A stretch of DNA of 64,000 nucleotides from contig CM066311.1 of assembly GCA_033807695.1 (NCBI GenBank), positions 2,356,001 to 2,420,000 on the forward strand. Reading direction: 5' to 3'. The notes under the pieces were generated by a model, which saw only the letters and a program-made list of their open reading frames with translations, did not search any database and was not told where the DNA came from. The first letter of the stretch is position 1, and each line of letters opens with the position of its first letter. Of this stretch, positions 34,437 to 45,931 are shown in pieces. Source of the DNA: Daedaleopsis sinensis. Its lineage: Eukaryota; Basidiomycota; Agaricomycetes; Polyporales; Polyporaceae. A program made the position numbers and the translations under genes.

Positions 34437-35869
34437 TTGCAGCTGCACGCTGCCCCCATTCAGGCGCTTATGTAACCTGTAGAACCGCGACGCCGCGACG
34501 TTAAGTATGGTTGACGAGCTCATTTCTGACTTGTTTCTGACCCTGACCATGCCATCGCCATTGCCTCCTTCCAAGTGGCCCGAAGGCGGCAAGGTCGATA
34601 ACATCCACTGTCAACTCGTACAGATGGAGAAGACAATCCTCAGCGAACTCGAGCACGCGACAAAACTCAAGAAGAAAACCCCGGAGACCAAGCTCATCGA
34701 GTGGTCGGACACCTGATGCATGTCGCCCCTCCTCCTTGGTGTGATCGTCTCGCCGAAGGTTTTGCCTCCACAGAATGGGATATAACCATTCTTCAAGTCG
34801 CAGATTCTTACATCAACCTTCTCTTCCGTCTTCGTACGCACACGCACACAACGCAATGTGTATTCACTGACCATCTGACGATTGGTGCTCACAGTCAGAA
34901 CCGATCCTCACCACACACCTGCGACCGATAGCCACCCATCGCGCCCGTTTTTCGACCTCCAGCGTCAGGAGATACAGCAACTGTTGAGAGAACCGCCGAG
35001 CAGCCACATAGGTGCAAAGAAGAGGGTGCGTTCAAGTTGATGTCTCATATACGGGGAGAGGGAAAGGTATACATGTTTTATCCTATCCCTCCTATAGGCC
35101 CTCTTGCGTGATGTGTTTCGCTGTGTGTTGACTGGCCAGGCCGATGTCATGAGTAAGAGGGCGGGGCTGCCGATCTCGCCCGGCTCTCCGGTTGCTTGTT
35201 TCACGCAATGTTGCCACATCTTCTCGCGAACGGCCAACGCCAACATCGATGTGGATGAGGGCAAGGTAGAGTGTTTTCTAACCTTCAATATTCATCTGGT
35301 CGTGTTACTGACATGACAATCACTCGTAGAGGGAGTATGCTGCCAGTGCATGGGCCTTGCTCGATCGGATGGCCCCCGAATTCAAGGGATTTTATAAAGA
35401 ACTGAACGGGGCCGGTATCCATCGCTTGGAGAATGTCGTGACCATGCAGGGAGATATGCACACTTATTTTGACAGAATGGATATATGGCTGGAGCACAAG
35501 GTGCGTTGCAGGTCTATTCGAGCTGTCTGCCTCTATACTGATGCCTTTCCCCGGCAGGGTGGGGAGAACTCGAATACCTACCGCGTGTGTTACAAGGACG
35601 GCGTGAAGAGCGAGCTGGGGTGGTCCAGCTTTCCCGACACTATCACGTTCTCGACCCCGAACGCAGTCACACTCCCGGTCCCCGATCCCCGGTATCTGGA
35701 GCTCCACGCGGTGTGTGCAAGGGTAGCACATCTGTCGGGCGCCGCCGAATGCGTGCTCGACGTCCTCGACCGCGTCGAATCCGGAACCACGGTTGTCCTG
35801 GCTGAAGATGGGTCGGACGCGTACGTTCTCGATAAACTGCTAGCGGCGGCCGGTATCTCTGTTTGTTAG
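34437..35869 (+). pseudogene. HNH nuclease unit C, glycosylase deleted, HNH broken
   Basis: Third copy of the module. It begins with the same terminal stretch as units A and B (AGCTGCACGC, then CCCATTCAGGCGCTT) but jumps at once to the HNH-proximal promoter core (GAACCGCGACGCCGCGACG), so the glycosylase gene is absent. The HNH start codon is at 34507. Two deletions of 6 and 7 nt near 34690 shift the frame after KKTPET and lead to a stop within about seven codons. Downstream, RCVLTGQADVMSKRAGLPIS, QCCHIFSRTANANIDVDEGK, DRMDIWLEHK and the C-terminal domain remain readable. The 3' end differs from A and B and closes with AAGISVC. Confidence 0.75.
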
Positions 35870-36680
35870 TACCCCGAATAACTTGGAAGCAGTCGTGTTT
35901 TCGTTCTCCGGGAGTGTTGGTACGAATTGGACGGTTCTGTAGAAGATTTGTTGCAGCAGTTCGTTAGTATAAATGGTAGATACTGTGTAGATAGACTTTA
36001 CGCGTACAGTACCATGCGTTGCGGATTCCGGGAGGTGGGATCTACGTTGTACGTGCCGCAATCACTATACGAGATGTCGATGGTAATGGGTGGTCGATGA
36101 TATCCAAAATCTGCGCCGATGTCGGCTTCAGTGCGAGTCGTCTCACTACTTCATGAGGAAAAGCAGGAAGACATCTCTTAGTCTAGTGGTTTAGTTTAGG
36201 CAATAGGGTTAGATTTTCCTGTCCCGTAGTCTCGTCGAGCTCCTAACCCCTGCACCTCCATCCCCGTTTCCGCCTGCAGATGGCACACGGCCACTGTGAA
36301 TAAAGTACTCTATACTTGTCTATATCTTCGTGTTATCCACAACAGATCGTCGCCACACACCGAGTCAACTGTCAAAAGGGCTGGCTGAACAAACCACTCG
36401 GCGGAGGAGGACTCCCTATGCAGGACCTCCCCGCGGCATCATGAGCAGTCCAAGATTCCAAGGTTCCAAGCGAACGGTCGCTGATTTCCGAAAAGTACAG
36501 CTACATAGTGTACATGAGACTTCCGCTGACGCGTATAATGATACGTATAAAAAGCTCTCTCCACGAGATAATGACTGATAATGATGAACACGCCGAGAAC
36601 TGCAACAGCGAACAGATTTTAAACTTTTTCGAGATCGAGACGGGGTGGCGGGGGCGATCACCAACTGCACACCCCGCACG
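35870..36680. other. Intergenic, 0.8 kb
   Basis: No gene recognised. A telobox-like AGGGTTAG occurs near 36207. The stretch separates HNH unit C from the 3' end of the zinc-cluster regulator. Confidence 0.45.
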
Positions 36681-39600
36681 TCATGTGTGCGAGTGTGAGT
36701 ACGGATGGGCGTGCGGGTCTGCAAGTGGATGCGGGTGAACGGGCTGTTGGGGGTACGCGTAGAGGTCGGGTTCCGGTTCCGGATGCTCGTGTGCATACTC
36801 GTGTTGATGCGGTTGACGGTCAGCGTAGATCGGCACATGCGGGTCCAGAGGCGCAGGCGGCTCGTACGCGGGGAGCGGTTGCGGTTGCGGTTGCGGGTAT
36901 GGATACGGGTGCGTCCCGTCCAGACTCGCGCGCCCCGGCGGGATCGCCGACGGCGGTGTCACTGTGAGGTACGACGACGGATGCTGCAGCTGGTGAGGGT
37001 GAGGGTGCGTGCCAGTGCCAGTGTCGTACGGCGTCGGTCCATGCGATGGCGACAGCGGATAAGATGGCGCCGCTTCGAGCTGGGATTCAGAATGCAGGGA
37101 TGACGGCTGAGTCAGATACAGAGACGGCCCGGGGTGCGGGTGCGGGTACATCGGCGACTGCACCTGCACCTGCGGCGGCCCCGAGGGAGACCGCGACCGC
37201 GTTAACAGGTGCGGCTGCAGATGCGCATGGGCATGCGGCGGCGGGTGCGGCTGCACGGTCGGGGACCGCGTCAGCGCCGGCATGGGCATGGGCAGCGGCG
37301 GGGGCGCCTTCGGCACCGGCTCTGTCACGATCTCCCCCTGCTGAGACTGGGACTCGGCCGCTGCGCCGGCGTGAGCACCAGGGGCGGGTGTATGCGCGGA
37401 AGACTCATGAGCAGAGGGCTGCTGCTGGGGCGCCTTGCGCGGCGGGACGGGAACCGCGCGGACGGGCGGGGCGACGCCTGCGATTTGGCAGGTGCGGACG
37501 AGCCAGCCGCGTAGTCCTTCGTACTGACTTCGTTGGCCTGCAGTGGGGAGGTTTGTAGTTAGCCAAGGTAGAACGAGGCCCCGTAAGAGGAAGAGAGTGC
37601 GTACTGGGCGACGGCCATATCATCATCATGAACTCCACGCAGGGCGCGAACGCCTTCGCGACCTCGAGCGCGATCATGAGCGACCGGTCGGCGTACCACA
37701 GCGCAAGACACCTGACGGGGCGCGGGTTACGTCGTTTTCGCGGAGTCGGGAGGCGGGGCGCACGCACCTCATGATGTGCGACATGAACCAGTACATCAGG
37801 AAGCAGCGCCGGACGTTCTCGCCCGGGAAGCCCTTCGCCGCGCGCAGCTGGCCGTCGCGGAAGCTGTTTGCGAGCTGGAGCATGTGGTTCACTGCGAGCA
37901 GACGCGGCGCGGTCAGTTCCCCGCGCGCCAAGATGCGACGAAGACAGACACCCACTCCACCATTCGGCCTTTTCGTGATAGAAGAGCTGGCCCGACGCGC
38001 TGCGAGCAAGGAGAGTCAGCCCGCCGCACACACACACGTCGCGCCCGCCGTGCACACGACTCACGTCAGCGCCTCCGGGATGTACATCCTGAACTCGTTG
38101 GACACGACCATCCGCGTGCTGCGGGCGCTCGTCAGTCGACTGCCCAGCGCACACATTCGCAGACGAATGCGGACGGATGCACGCACTTGAACAGCACCTC
38201 CCGCATCTGCAGCATGAACCCGCTCTGGATGTCGCACGTGTGCCGGTCCATCGCGGCCTCGACGGCGTCGAGCTCCAGCCAGGCCGCCATCGTCCACTGC
38301 GCGCGGTCCGCGTCCGCGTCCTCGCGCGCGCGCAGGCAGCTGTGCCACAGGAAGAGCGTGCGCATGTACAGCGCCCAGACCGAGTCCTTGGACAGCGCGA
38401 TGTGCGCTGTCGGCGTGTCCGCCGCGGCGAAGCTCTCGCCTGGGAACAGCAGCGCGTACTACCCCCCTCTGAATTAAGCACGCGCACACAGAGGGAGAGG
38501 GAGAGACGCACATTCGCGGGGTCCTTGATCCACAGGTGCTGCGGCTCGCGGTCCGTCCCCGCTGTCGTCTTCGTGCTGTGCGTGACGGTGAGCATGACAG
38601 TCGACCACACGAGCCGCCGGCATTGTTCCTTCTGCATCGCGCCCTCGCCCGCACGCTCAGGCCACATCGGCATGTTCGTCCACGCCGGGGTCAGGTCGTG
38701 CGCGAGCGGCCAGTTGTTCCCCAGCGAGTACGCCTGGCAGCCGCAGTCGTAGGGGTAGGCGAGCGAGGGCGGCCGGTCAGGATAGGACGCAGGGGCCAGC
38801 GGATCGTGCGAGCCGTACCCCGGCCTGTACCCGTACCCGTACCCGTACCCAGACCCAGAGGGCGGAGTGTGCGGCACAGCAGCGTACGCGCCCCCGTCCG
38901 CCCCGGGCAGCAGCGAGCCCGGGTCCGCGAGCAGGTCGAACGAGTGGGACGCACGCTCGTGCGGAGACAGCAACAGGGAGGCCGCGGACGGGGGGACGAC
39001 CGGCACCGCCCCGGGCACGAACGTGGACGTGCGCGGGTCGTCGACGTCGAGCACGGTGAGCGACAGGCTGCGCATGAGCGCGTCGAGCATGAGGAACGCG
39101 GAGCGCGAGCGCGTCGCGCTGCTCCGCGGGTGCGCCTGGATCTCGAACATCGCAAAGAGCTGTGCATGCGCGCATCAGCAGCGGGAGACGGGAGACGGGA
39201 CGGAGAGAGGGACTCACCCACGCCGTCTGCGCGAGCCCTACGTCGATCCACCCCGAACTGAGGCTCGCGTCGAAGAGCGCGTGCGCCTGGTCGAGCAGCC
39301 GCAGCGCGCGCTCCCTGCCGCGCGCGCCCCTCTCGAGCTCGGAGCTCTGGAAGAACGTCGCGAGCGCGAGCGTGCCGAGCACGAGGCCCGGCTGGACGCC
39401 CTGCCGGCGGTGCGGGTCGAACAGCGCGGCGAAGAAGCGCGGGACGTGCAGGAACGCGAACCAGTGCAGGGAGACGTGGAAGAGGAAGCGGAGGTCCGTC
39501 ACGATCTGCGCCGTGGCGGCCGCGCGCACGTCCGTCGTGAGCATTCCGTGGTGTGTGTGCATGGCGGGGTCCATGTCGGCGTAGAAAGAAAGAAGGGCGT

Positions 39601-41196
39601 CCCACCACGTTTCGCGGGTGAACTGCACGCCCGGTGGGGTCGGGATTCTGTGAGGCTGGTACTCTTCTTCGTCTTCGTTTGTGTAGTATGGGGAGGAAAC
39701 GGCGTAGGCCGACACATGGGTGGGGTCTGGGGGGCGGAGGCCACCGGGATCGATATTGCTCACGACGGGGAGGGCAGTCGCAGCCGCACCGTCGGGCGTT
39801 GTGCAGGACGAGCTGGGACTGTGCAAGGTATACGGTGCCAGGGGCTGTTTACCTGAATGTATCGGATGCACTTGCGACGGGATGACGGTGATCAGCGGTA
39901 GAGCGTGCACCGACTGGCTGCTAGAAGGATCCTGAACGAAGGGCGCGTGGTACGCGGCAGCAGCAGCCTGAGCAGCGGCTTCAGCTTCTGCCTTGGCGGC
40001 GGCGGCGGCAGCTTTCGCCTCGGCTTTTTTCCGTTTGGCCTCTTCTTCGACTCTGGAACGGGTGGTGCGGGTCTTCTTGGCCTCGAATGGCGCGAGTCTG
40101 CGGGAGCCTGGGGTACGGTCCTTGCCTCGGCGGCGGGGAGCTGGGTCGTAGGAGCATTGGCCAGCGGTCGGGTCCGCACGCTTGACGCAGTTGAAGCATT
40201 CTGGTTTTGTGCCGTCACATCGGACTTTGCGATTGCGGCTGCGGGACACGTCTGGTCAGTTGTCGGGCTGCAGACTCGAAGGATAGTCGGGCGTGAGTTG
40301 CAGGATCCAAGAGGAGTCTGCTAGCGCGATGCGGACGTCGAAGAAGAACACCGCGGAGCTGGTCGAGGACAAGCTGAGCCTGTTTGCAAACGATAGTCAC
40401 TCGCCGAAAATGCTTGTCTAGGAAGAGCTCATCGGTTAAGGGGACGCTGGGGTCTGATTGGCTCGTTTGTGAAATCTCCACCTCGTTAGCGTCCCATCGA
40501 GGTGGATGGCCGTTGGACACTGTCGGAGACGGCTTGCACTGTAGCCAATAGCCAATAGCCAATAGCCCGGCCACCCGACCCGACATCAACAAGCATTTTT
40601 GCGAAGTGACTGCCGTTTTGCAAGCAGCTGTAAAAACCTGGGGAGACGGACATAATGTGGCCGACCTCGAGCGCAGTATGGATGTGAGAGAAAGAAGCAG
40701 GGAGATCGCCAGCCATTAATCTCGAGAAGAGGCTATGCAGATGGCAGTAGTACGTTAATAGACCTCAATAAACGTCAATGCTCTTACATACCCGAACCCC
40801 GACCGGCGTGGCGAAGATAACGCGGAGCGCGACTAGTGTACTGCGTACTCCCACTCAGGAGTGGTGCATGATATGAGCAGGAAGAGAGTCGCAAGCATCG
40901 GACGCGCGGTCTACAGTCGGAGGAAGACAGTCCGGCGGTCGCGGTCGACGATCCAACGAAGACTATGACATAGCATCTAGTAGGTCGACTCACCACTGAA
41001 CACAGGCCAAGACAACGCGCTCGCGAGGCTTCCCATGTGTAGTGACAGGTTGCGCAGTAGCTGGCCCAGTCAGCACGTCCTTGGTCCTCGACGTGCCTTG
41101 AGTGTGTTCGCCTGAGGTGAGCTCAGCAGCAGAGGAGATAGTCTCTTTGAGAACAGTCGCAGTGGGGATCGGAGAAGCAGTCTGCGGCAGGGCCAT
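36681..41196 (-). CDS. Zn2Cys6 transcription factor with fungal-specific middle domain
   Basis: Nuclear zinc-cluster regulator of about 1,100 residues; target genes unknown. Exon 1 (41196-40994) starts MALPQTASPIPTATVLKETI and ends RERVVLACVQ plus TG. A 755-nt intron then joins to 40238, completing Cys and giving C-RNRKVR-C-DGTKPE-C-FN-C-VKR-ADPTAGQ-C, a full zinc cluster. A basic SYDPAPRRRGKDRTPG stretch, an Ala/Lys/Glu coiled coil and the middle homology region follow (FLFHVSLHWFAFLHVPRFFA, LALATFFQSSELERG, SSGWIDVGLAQTAWLFAMFE). Six further short introns separate exons such as YALLFPGESFAAADTPTAH, MVVSNEFRMYIPEALT and FRDGQLRAAKGFPGENVRRC. The final exon has YEGLRGWLVRTCQIAGVAPP and a Pro/His/Gln-rich tail to SHSHT. 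The split was found because the phase and residues match exactly. Confidence 0.82.
40239..40993 (-). promoter_or_regulatory. 755-nt intron inside the zinc cluster, with triple CCAAT
   Basis: The intron has donor GTGAGT at 40993 and acceptor CCCGCAG at 40239, with CTGAC upstream of the acceptor. It is more than ten times longer than typical introns here. The plus strand at 40552-40569 holds AGCCAATAGCCAATAGCC, part of a run of three CCAAT boxes 7 bp apart, which is a possible HAP/NF-Y binding array and might mark an internal promoter. No coding exon was recognised inside. Confidence 0.55.
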
Positions 41197-41493
41197 TCCT
41201 CCGTGCGCGCAGCGAGAAGAGTCTTAAGTCGCGCTGAGATAGATAGAAGCAAATAAAGGGGGCTAGAGTGACATCGCAGGTCGGGCTGGAGAGCAAGCGG
41301 AGAGCGGAGGAGGAGGAGGAGGAGGAGGAGAGACAAGGACATCGAGGACTGCACTGCGTCCACGAGCGCTTCAGCTCGCCCACCGTCGATCACGGCATTC
41401 TCCGGTCCGTGACGAGAGTCCATTCCTCTGGGCGCCTACGTAGCTGCTCTCTCTCGCTCCTCCTCCGCCTCCTCCGCCTGCGAGAACACAACG

Positions 41494-42799
41494 ATGCCCA
41501 TCCACGGTATACAACTCCTCATTCTACTTCCTCGCAAATGCTTAATACTTCTACCAGGCCTAGCCGCGTATGGTGACGACACCCTCAGCGACCATTCGGA
41601 AGACCATCCGGAGTCTATCTCTCGGCTCCAAACAGTCGCAAAGAGCGCTGCTACCGCCTTAACGTCAACTCAAGAGAACACCACTGATGTGAGACTCACT
41701 ATTGCTATCCTCTACTCTCCCCGTTTCCCTCTTTGCTCTCCATCCTCTCTCTTGGTCAGGGCAACCAGCTAAGTGCGCCCACGAACCCCTCGTCAGAGCG
41801 TGAGTCCTCCCTCCCCTTCTTCCCCGTCCTCCGCTGACCTCTGCTTTCCTACAGAACCCAGCCATGTCCGCCACAAACCGTCGGCGGCGAAGACCGGTCT
41901 CATCATCCGCCGCCATGTACCCGCGAAGCCTCACCTACGCGCGCGACTTCCAGACGACCCCAACCAGGATGCTGGCCCCTCAACCTCAATAGAACCGCCC
42001 ACAGTCCCCGACCCTGTGCAAGAAGACGACTCTCTAGTAGTGACGGACGACGGTACGTTTGACGAACTGACCCGCACACGCCACCTCCTCCGTCCCCCGC
42101 CCATCCCCGGCGTACAAGACTGGGGCATCCCCCCAGAGCCCACGGAGCCCTGCGACGAGGCAATCAAAGTACGCACCCCACCCCACCCCATGCCCTTCTA
42201 CTTGCTCACCTCCGCACGACGCCCATCGCCCACCGCACCCGCAGGCGAAGATCGCCACCTTCCTCGCGCTCAAGCGCGACGCGCAGACCCCGCGGCACTT
42301 CAACGACTCGCTCATGGCGAACCGCGCGTTCCGCAACCCGCACCTGTACGCGAAGCTCGTCGAGTTCGTCGCCGTCGACGAGCGCACGACGAACTTTCCC
42401 GCGCGCGTCTGGGACCCGCTCGCCGTGCGCGACGAGTGGTACGCGGACCGCATAGGTGCGCCCCCCTTCCATCCCTTCCATCCCTTCTCTTTGCCCCATC
42501 TCGCCCCCCTCCGCTCCCGTCTCCGTCCCGTCCTGCGTTTCGTGCTCACTGTGCCCCCCGCAGCCGAAGCGCAGAAAGCGCGCTCAGAAGCGTCCTCCGC
42601 CGCCCAGCAGTCCTCCAAACGCACGCGCATCGACTTCACCGCCGGTCCCGGATCCAGCACGTCCTCGTCCTCCGCCAGCAAGCCCGGGCGACACCAGCCG
42701 TACAGCGCGGCGGCGCGCCCCCGCCAGGGCCAGGGCCAGGGCGACGGTATCTTGGGCGCTGAGTACGGGCGGGGCAGGGAGCGGAACCGGTGGGGGTAG
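41494..42799 (+). CDS. HCNGP/SAP30BP-like protein
   Basis: Homolog of the HCNGP family (human SAP30-binding protein), nuclear proteins linked to transcriptional repression and splicing. The ATG at 41494 and a first intron give [20 protein letters not shown], the usual acidic N terminus. Later exons contain [39 protein letters not shown] and [19 protein letters not shown]. The conserved core is [28 protein letters not shown], then [17 protein letters not shown] and EWYADRI. The C terminus is basic and Gly/Gln-rich ([23 protein letters not shown]). Five short introns, all in phase; about 290 residues. Divergent from the zinc-cluster gene with a 297-bp shared upstream region, which is CT/GA-rich near 41296-41330. 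Confidence 0.87.
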
Positions 42800-43749
42800 T
42801 GCGTAGTGCGTTGAGTCCGGAGAGGGGAGGAATCGCGGAGATCTGGTGCACCGTCCACCGTGCAATTGTTGAACGTTGAGTCGTCCTCCTCCGTCTCTGT
42901 TTGTCAGCGCCGTGCGAGGTTGTGCGAATACGACGAGATCGCTTGTTGCTCTGGGGTCGATGCGGCCCTTCCTTACCACCTCACATCGAAGTGCGTGGGC
43001 GAACTGTCGGTACGCGTACGGCAACCCCAAGACACGAGTGCGCCTCCGGGAGTAGGACCCACTCATGCAGTCTCCATGCACGCCGGGTCGGATGTGTTCC
43101 TCTTCAAGTAAGGGCAGTGGCACTCCGAACAACGCGTCGAGGCCGCGGAGACAATACGGGGCCAACTATACGTACGTCTGTCTATTCACCGTCTTTTCCT
43201 CTGGATCTCTGGGATTTCTGTGCTTGGTTCATGTGCACGAAGCTGCCGCATATAGATGCACCTTTCCTTCGTGGATGGCGACCTCGAGAAAGTGTGAATG
43301 CCACAGCTCGGCACATCTCTTTTGTGCAGGTGGTGCGTGGGTGCCCTTTCGTTCGTTTTACGACTCGAGAACGTCGCTGGGCTGACTTCTGTGTAGTCCT
43401 GTGCTCGAAGAAGTTGATTGGATGGTAGGCCCTGCGGCGCAATGACTCAAACGTGAGTCGCAACACGTCGTTCTAGAGCGCGACCAAGGAGATCGCCAAC
43501 CTGAGCACAGCCAGCCGAACGATCGCCCTTTCTGGTACGAAGTCGAACCTATGATGCAGATTCACCGGCTCATATGACCTTGGAGGCTCCATGGCGAGAG
43601 ACTATAGGCCTTAGTTGCATCGATGATATGGAACATCGAATAGCTCTCTCGTTCATGGAACGTTTCTTCGATACCAATCGTGACGAAGAGAGTCTCGAGT
43701 CTTCCGTAGGTTGCGCTCCCAGCGTCGCATATAAGAGGGTGCAGCCAGA
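42800..43749. other. Intergenic, 0.95 kb
   Basis: No gene recognised. A TATA-like CATATAAGAGG at about 43727 lies some 20 bp upstream of the proposed start of the next gene. Confidence 0.45.
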
Positions 43750-45000
43750 ATGCTTACCACCCCAGCTCAGTGCCTCCTCACTCACTACGCTACCAAACCA
43801 TATTCAGCCACCTCCCGCAACCCGGCAAAATCATCGGCGACATCGTCGGGGTAAGCCCACTCTGTAGCCTCGCGACACCGACGCTCACATCGAACGCACT
43901 ACCATAACCCCTCCAAGGACGCGGATCCCGAGCAAGATGACTTACTTCATCACCGCCACCGTCCCCTGGTTCCACGAGCAGGGCATCAAGTTGCTCGCGG
44001 GCGTCGCCATGTCGCTCGGTCTGCAGACCCGGCCGACGCTGCTGCACGCGAGCCAGGAGGCGGGCCAGACGACCGAGCGCCTCGTGCGCTTCGACCGCTG
44101 TCCCCCCCCCCCCCCCGCGGAGATCTTCAAGACCGGCTTCGTGCCCCGCCTCGCCGGCCGCTTCCCGACATTCTCCTCGTACTACATACTTCTGCCTGCG
44201 CGAATACGTACTCGAGAACCGCGCGTCCATCTACGTCAGCACGGTGCGGGAAGACGGCGCGGACTGCTGGCAGCCGGACCCATCGCGCATGCAGCCCGAG
44301 GACGTCTACTACGAGTACGAGATGGTCGTCCCGCGCCGCTGCGAGGTCGACGTGAACACGCTCGAGATAGCCGACAGCCACCCCGACATCGAGAAGCAGC
44401 GCCTCGTCGTCCTCCTGGGCGGCATCCTCCCCAAGTTCATCCGCTCCGTGACGACCGTCCGCGGCGGGCGCGCCGTCACGCGCGTCAAGAACCCCGCCTT
44501 CGTCGACTATTCCGCGCACGGGCGCCTCCCAGCCATCCACTTCCCGAGCACGCTGCAGATCCCGTTCGTCTCGTCTGCGGAACCGAGGATCGCGCCCTCT
44601 GTGACGGACGACTTCGACGACCTTATGCAGGCCCAGGGCGTGCTCGCGCCGCCCGCCGCGCTTGACTACTGCGCGCCGTACCCGCTCGACAGCGGCCGCG
44701 CGTACTTCTTCAAGGAGGACCGGTACGTCGTCGTGCACATCAAGCCCGGCACCGCGGACGACACGATCGCGTGGGGCCCACACATCATCGCGGAGCACTG
44801 GCCGTCGCTCGCCAGCGGGTGTGGCTCACGTTTACTCTGGAATTTTCAACTTGAAGGGGCCATGGACGGCCCCGTCGTCCAATGCGCGGCGGCCATCAGC
44901 GACTGCAGAAGGCAGGGTTGTGGGGAACGCGAACACAGGATTGAGAGAGACACTGTACTGCACTGTCTCCAGAGCCTGCTATAGACTGTTGTACCAGTGG
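43750..45000 (+). pseudogene. ADP-ribosyltransferase (enterotoxin-A type) plus hemopexin-like protein, frameshifted
   Basis: Resembles fungal heat-labile-enterotoxin-A-like mono-ADP-ribosyltransferases, which move ADP-ribose from NAD to target proteins. A likely first exon starts at 43750 behind a TATA box and splices near 43855-43917 in frame with the ATG at 43937. The three active-site elements of the R-S-E class can be pointed out: Arg in LVRFDR (about 44085-44100), Ser-Thr in YVSTV (about 44232) and an E-x-E in YEYE (about 44312). The C-terminal part (about 44690-44815) is a hemopexin-like blade (AYFFKEDRYVVV, WPSL), possibly a binding module. Between the Arg and the Ser-Thr segments the frame changes near 44170-44195 with no room for an intron, and a 15-C run lies upstream. 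As written the gene is broken; the end near 45000 is uncertain. Confidence 0.6.
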
Positions 45001-45931
45001 TAGTAGTGAAAGGAGGCGGAGTGGTCCACAAATACGACGTGGTCATAGTAAGTGTGAAAGATTGGCAGGAATTCAGAGGTACTGCGACGGTATGTACAAG
45101 TTCTATGTGCGATGGAGGCTGCTAGGAGTCATGGTCGTGGTCGCCGGATGGGCCGCTCGATTGTTGCCGGCCGGCATCTCCCGCCCTCTTTGCCGTAAAC
45201 ACCGTGGTCTCGAGCTCGACATGGACTCACAAGAACTTGAACCTAACTTCGACGCTCCCACTGCATGTCTGAGACCGTCTGTCTACGAAGCACTGGGTGC
45301 TAATGATCTAGCATCTATCTGATCCTCCGCGTGCCGTCAAATTACAAGAGCAACTCCGAGTCGTTCGACGCAGTCACAGTAACGACTAGTAATGATGGCG
45401 GCATTGAACTGGATAAAGCTTGCCACCGACGACCGTGGAGTCATTCCGCCATGCGAGGTACTGGGAATACGAACAGGGCCTCTATCAGGCGAGTACCTTG
45501 CCTCTGAACCTCCTTGTGTGCTGGGCTGACAATGAATGCATGCAGTTATTATTGTACACACTATACAAGTTCAAAATATTCGTGCTCCGGGATCCCCACA
45601 TGAAAGACATCCAAATGACTACCACAAGGGATATTTACTGCCCGGTCCTCGACAAATTTATCCTATGCAGCGGCATTTCGCACAATTCGAAGTCGAAGTC
45701 GCCTCAGAGAACCTCGAGGTTTGCATTGAATCTATTCTTACAAGACTGCCGAGGCTTCCAACGTAAGGGCCAAGGTGCGTTCTCCTCCCCTGCGAGGTCG
45801 GATAAGCTCACGGCTCACGGGAGATGCGTCAGCCCTTAGCGAATGGGCCCGGGGGTATAAGTACACTGCCATCACCCCCTCTTGAGGGGACTTGGCTAGT
45901 TGTATGCCAGACTTCCTCTCCGAAGGCCCCC
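45001..45931. other. Intergenic, 0.9 kb
   Basis: Several short frames (for example 45062-45322 and 45420-45839) have no recognisable motif. TATA-like GGTATAAGTAC near 45854 lies about 75 bp upstream of the lipase start codon. Confidence 0.4.
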
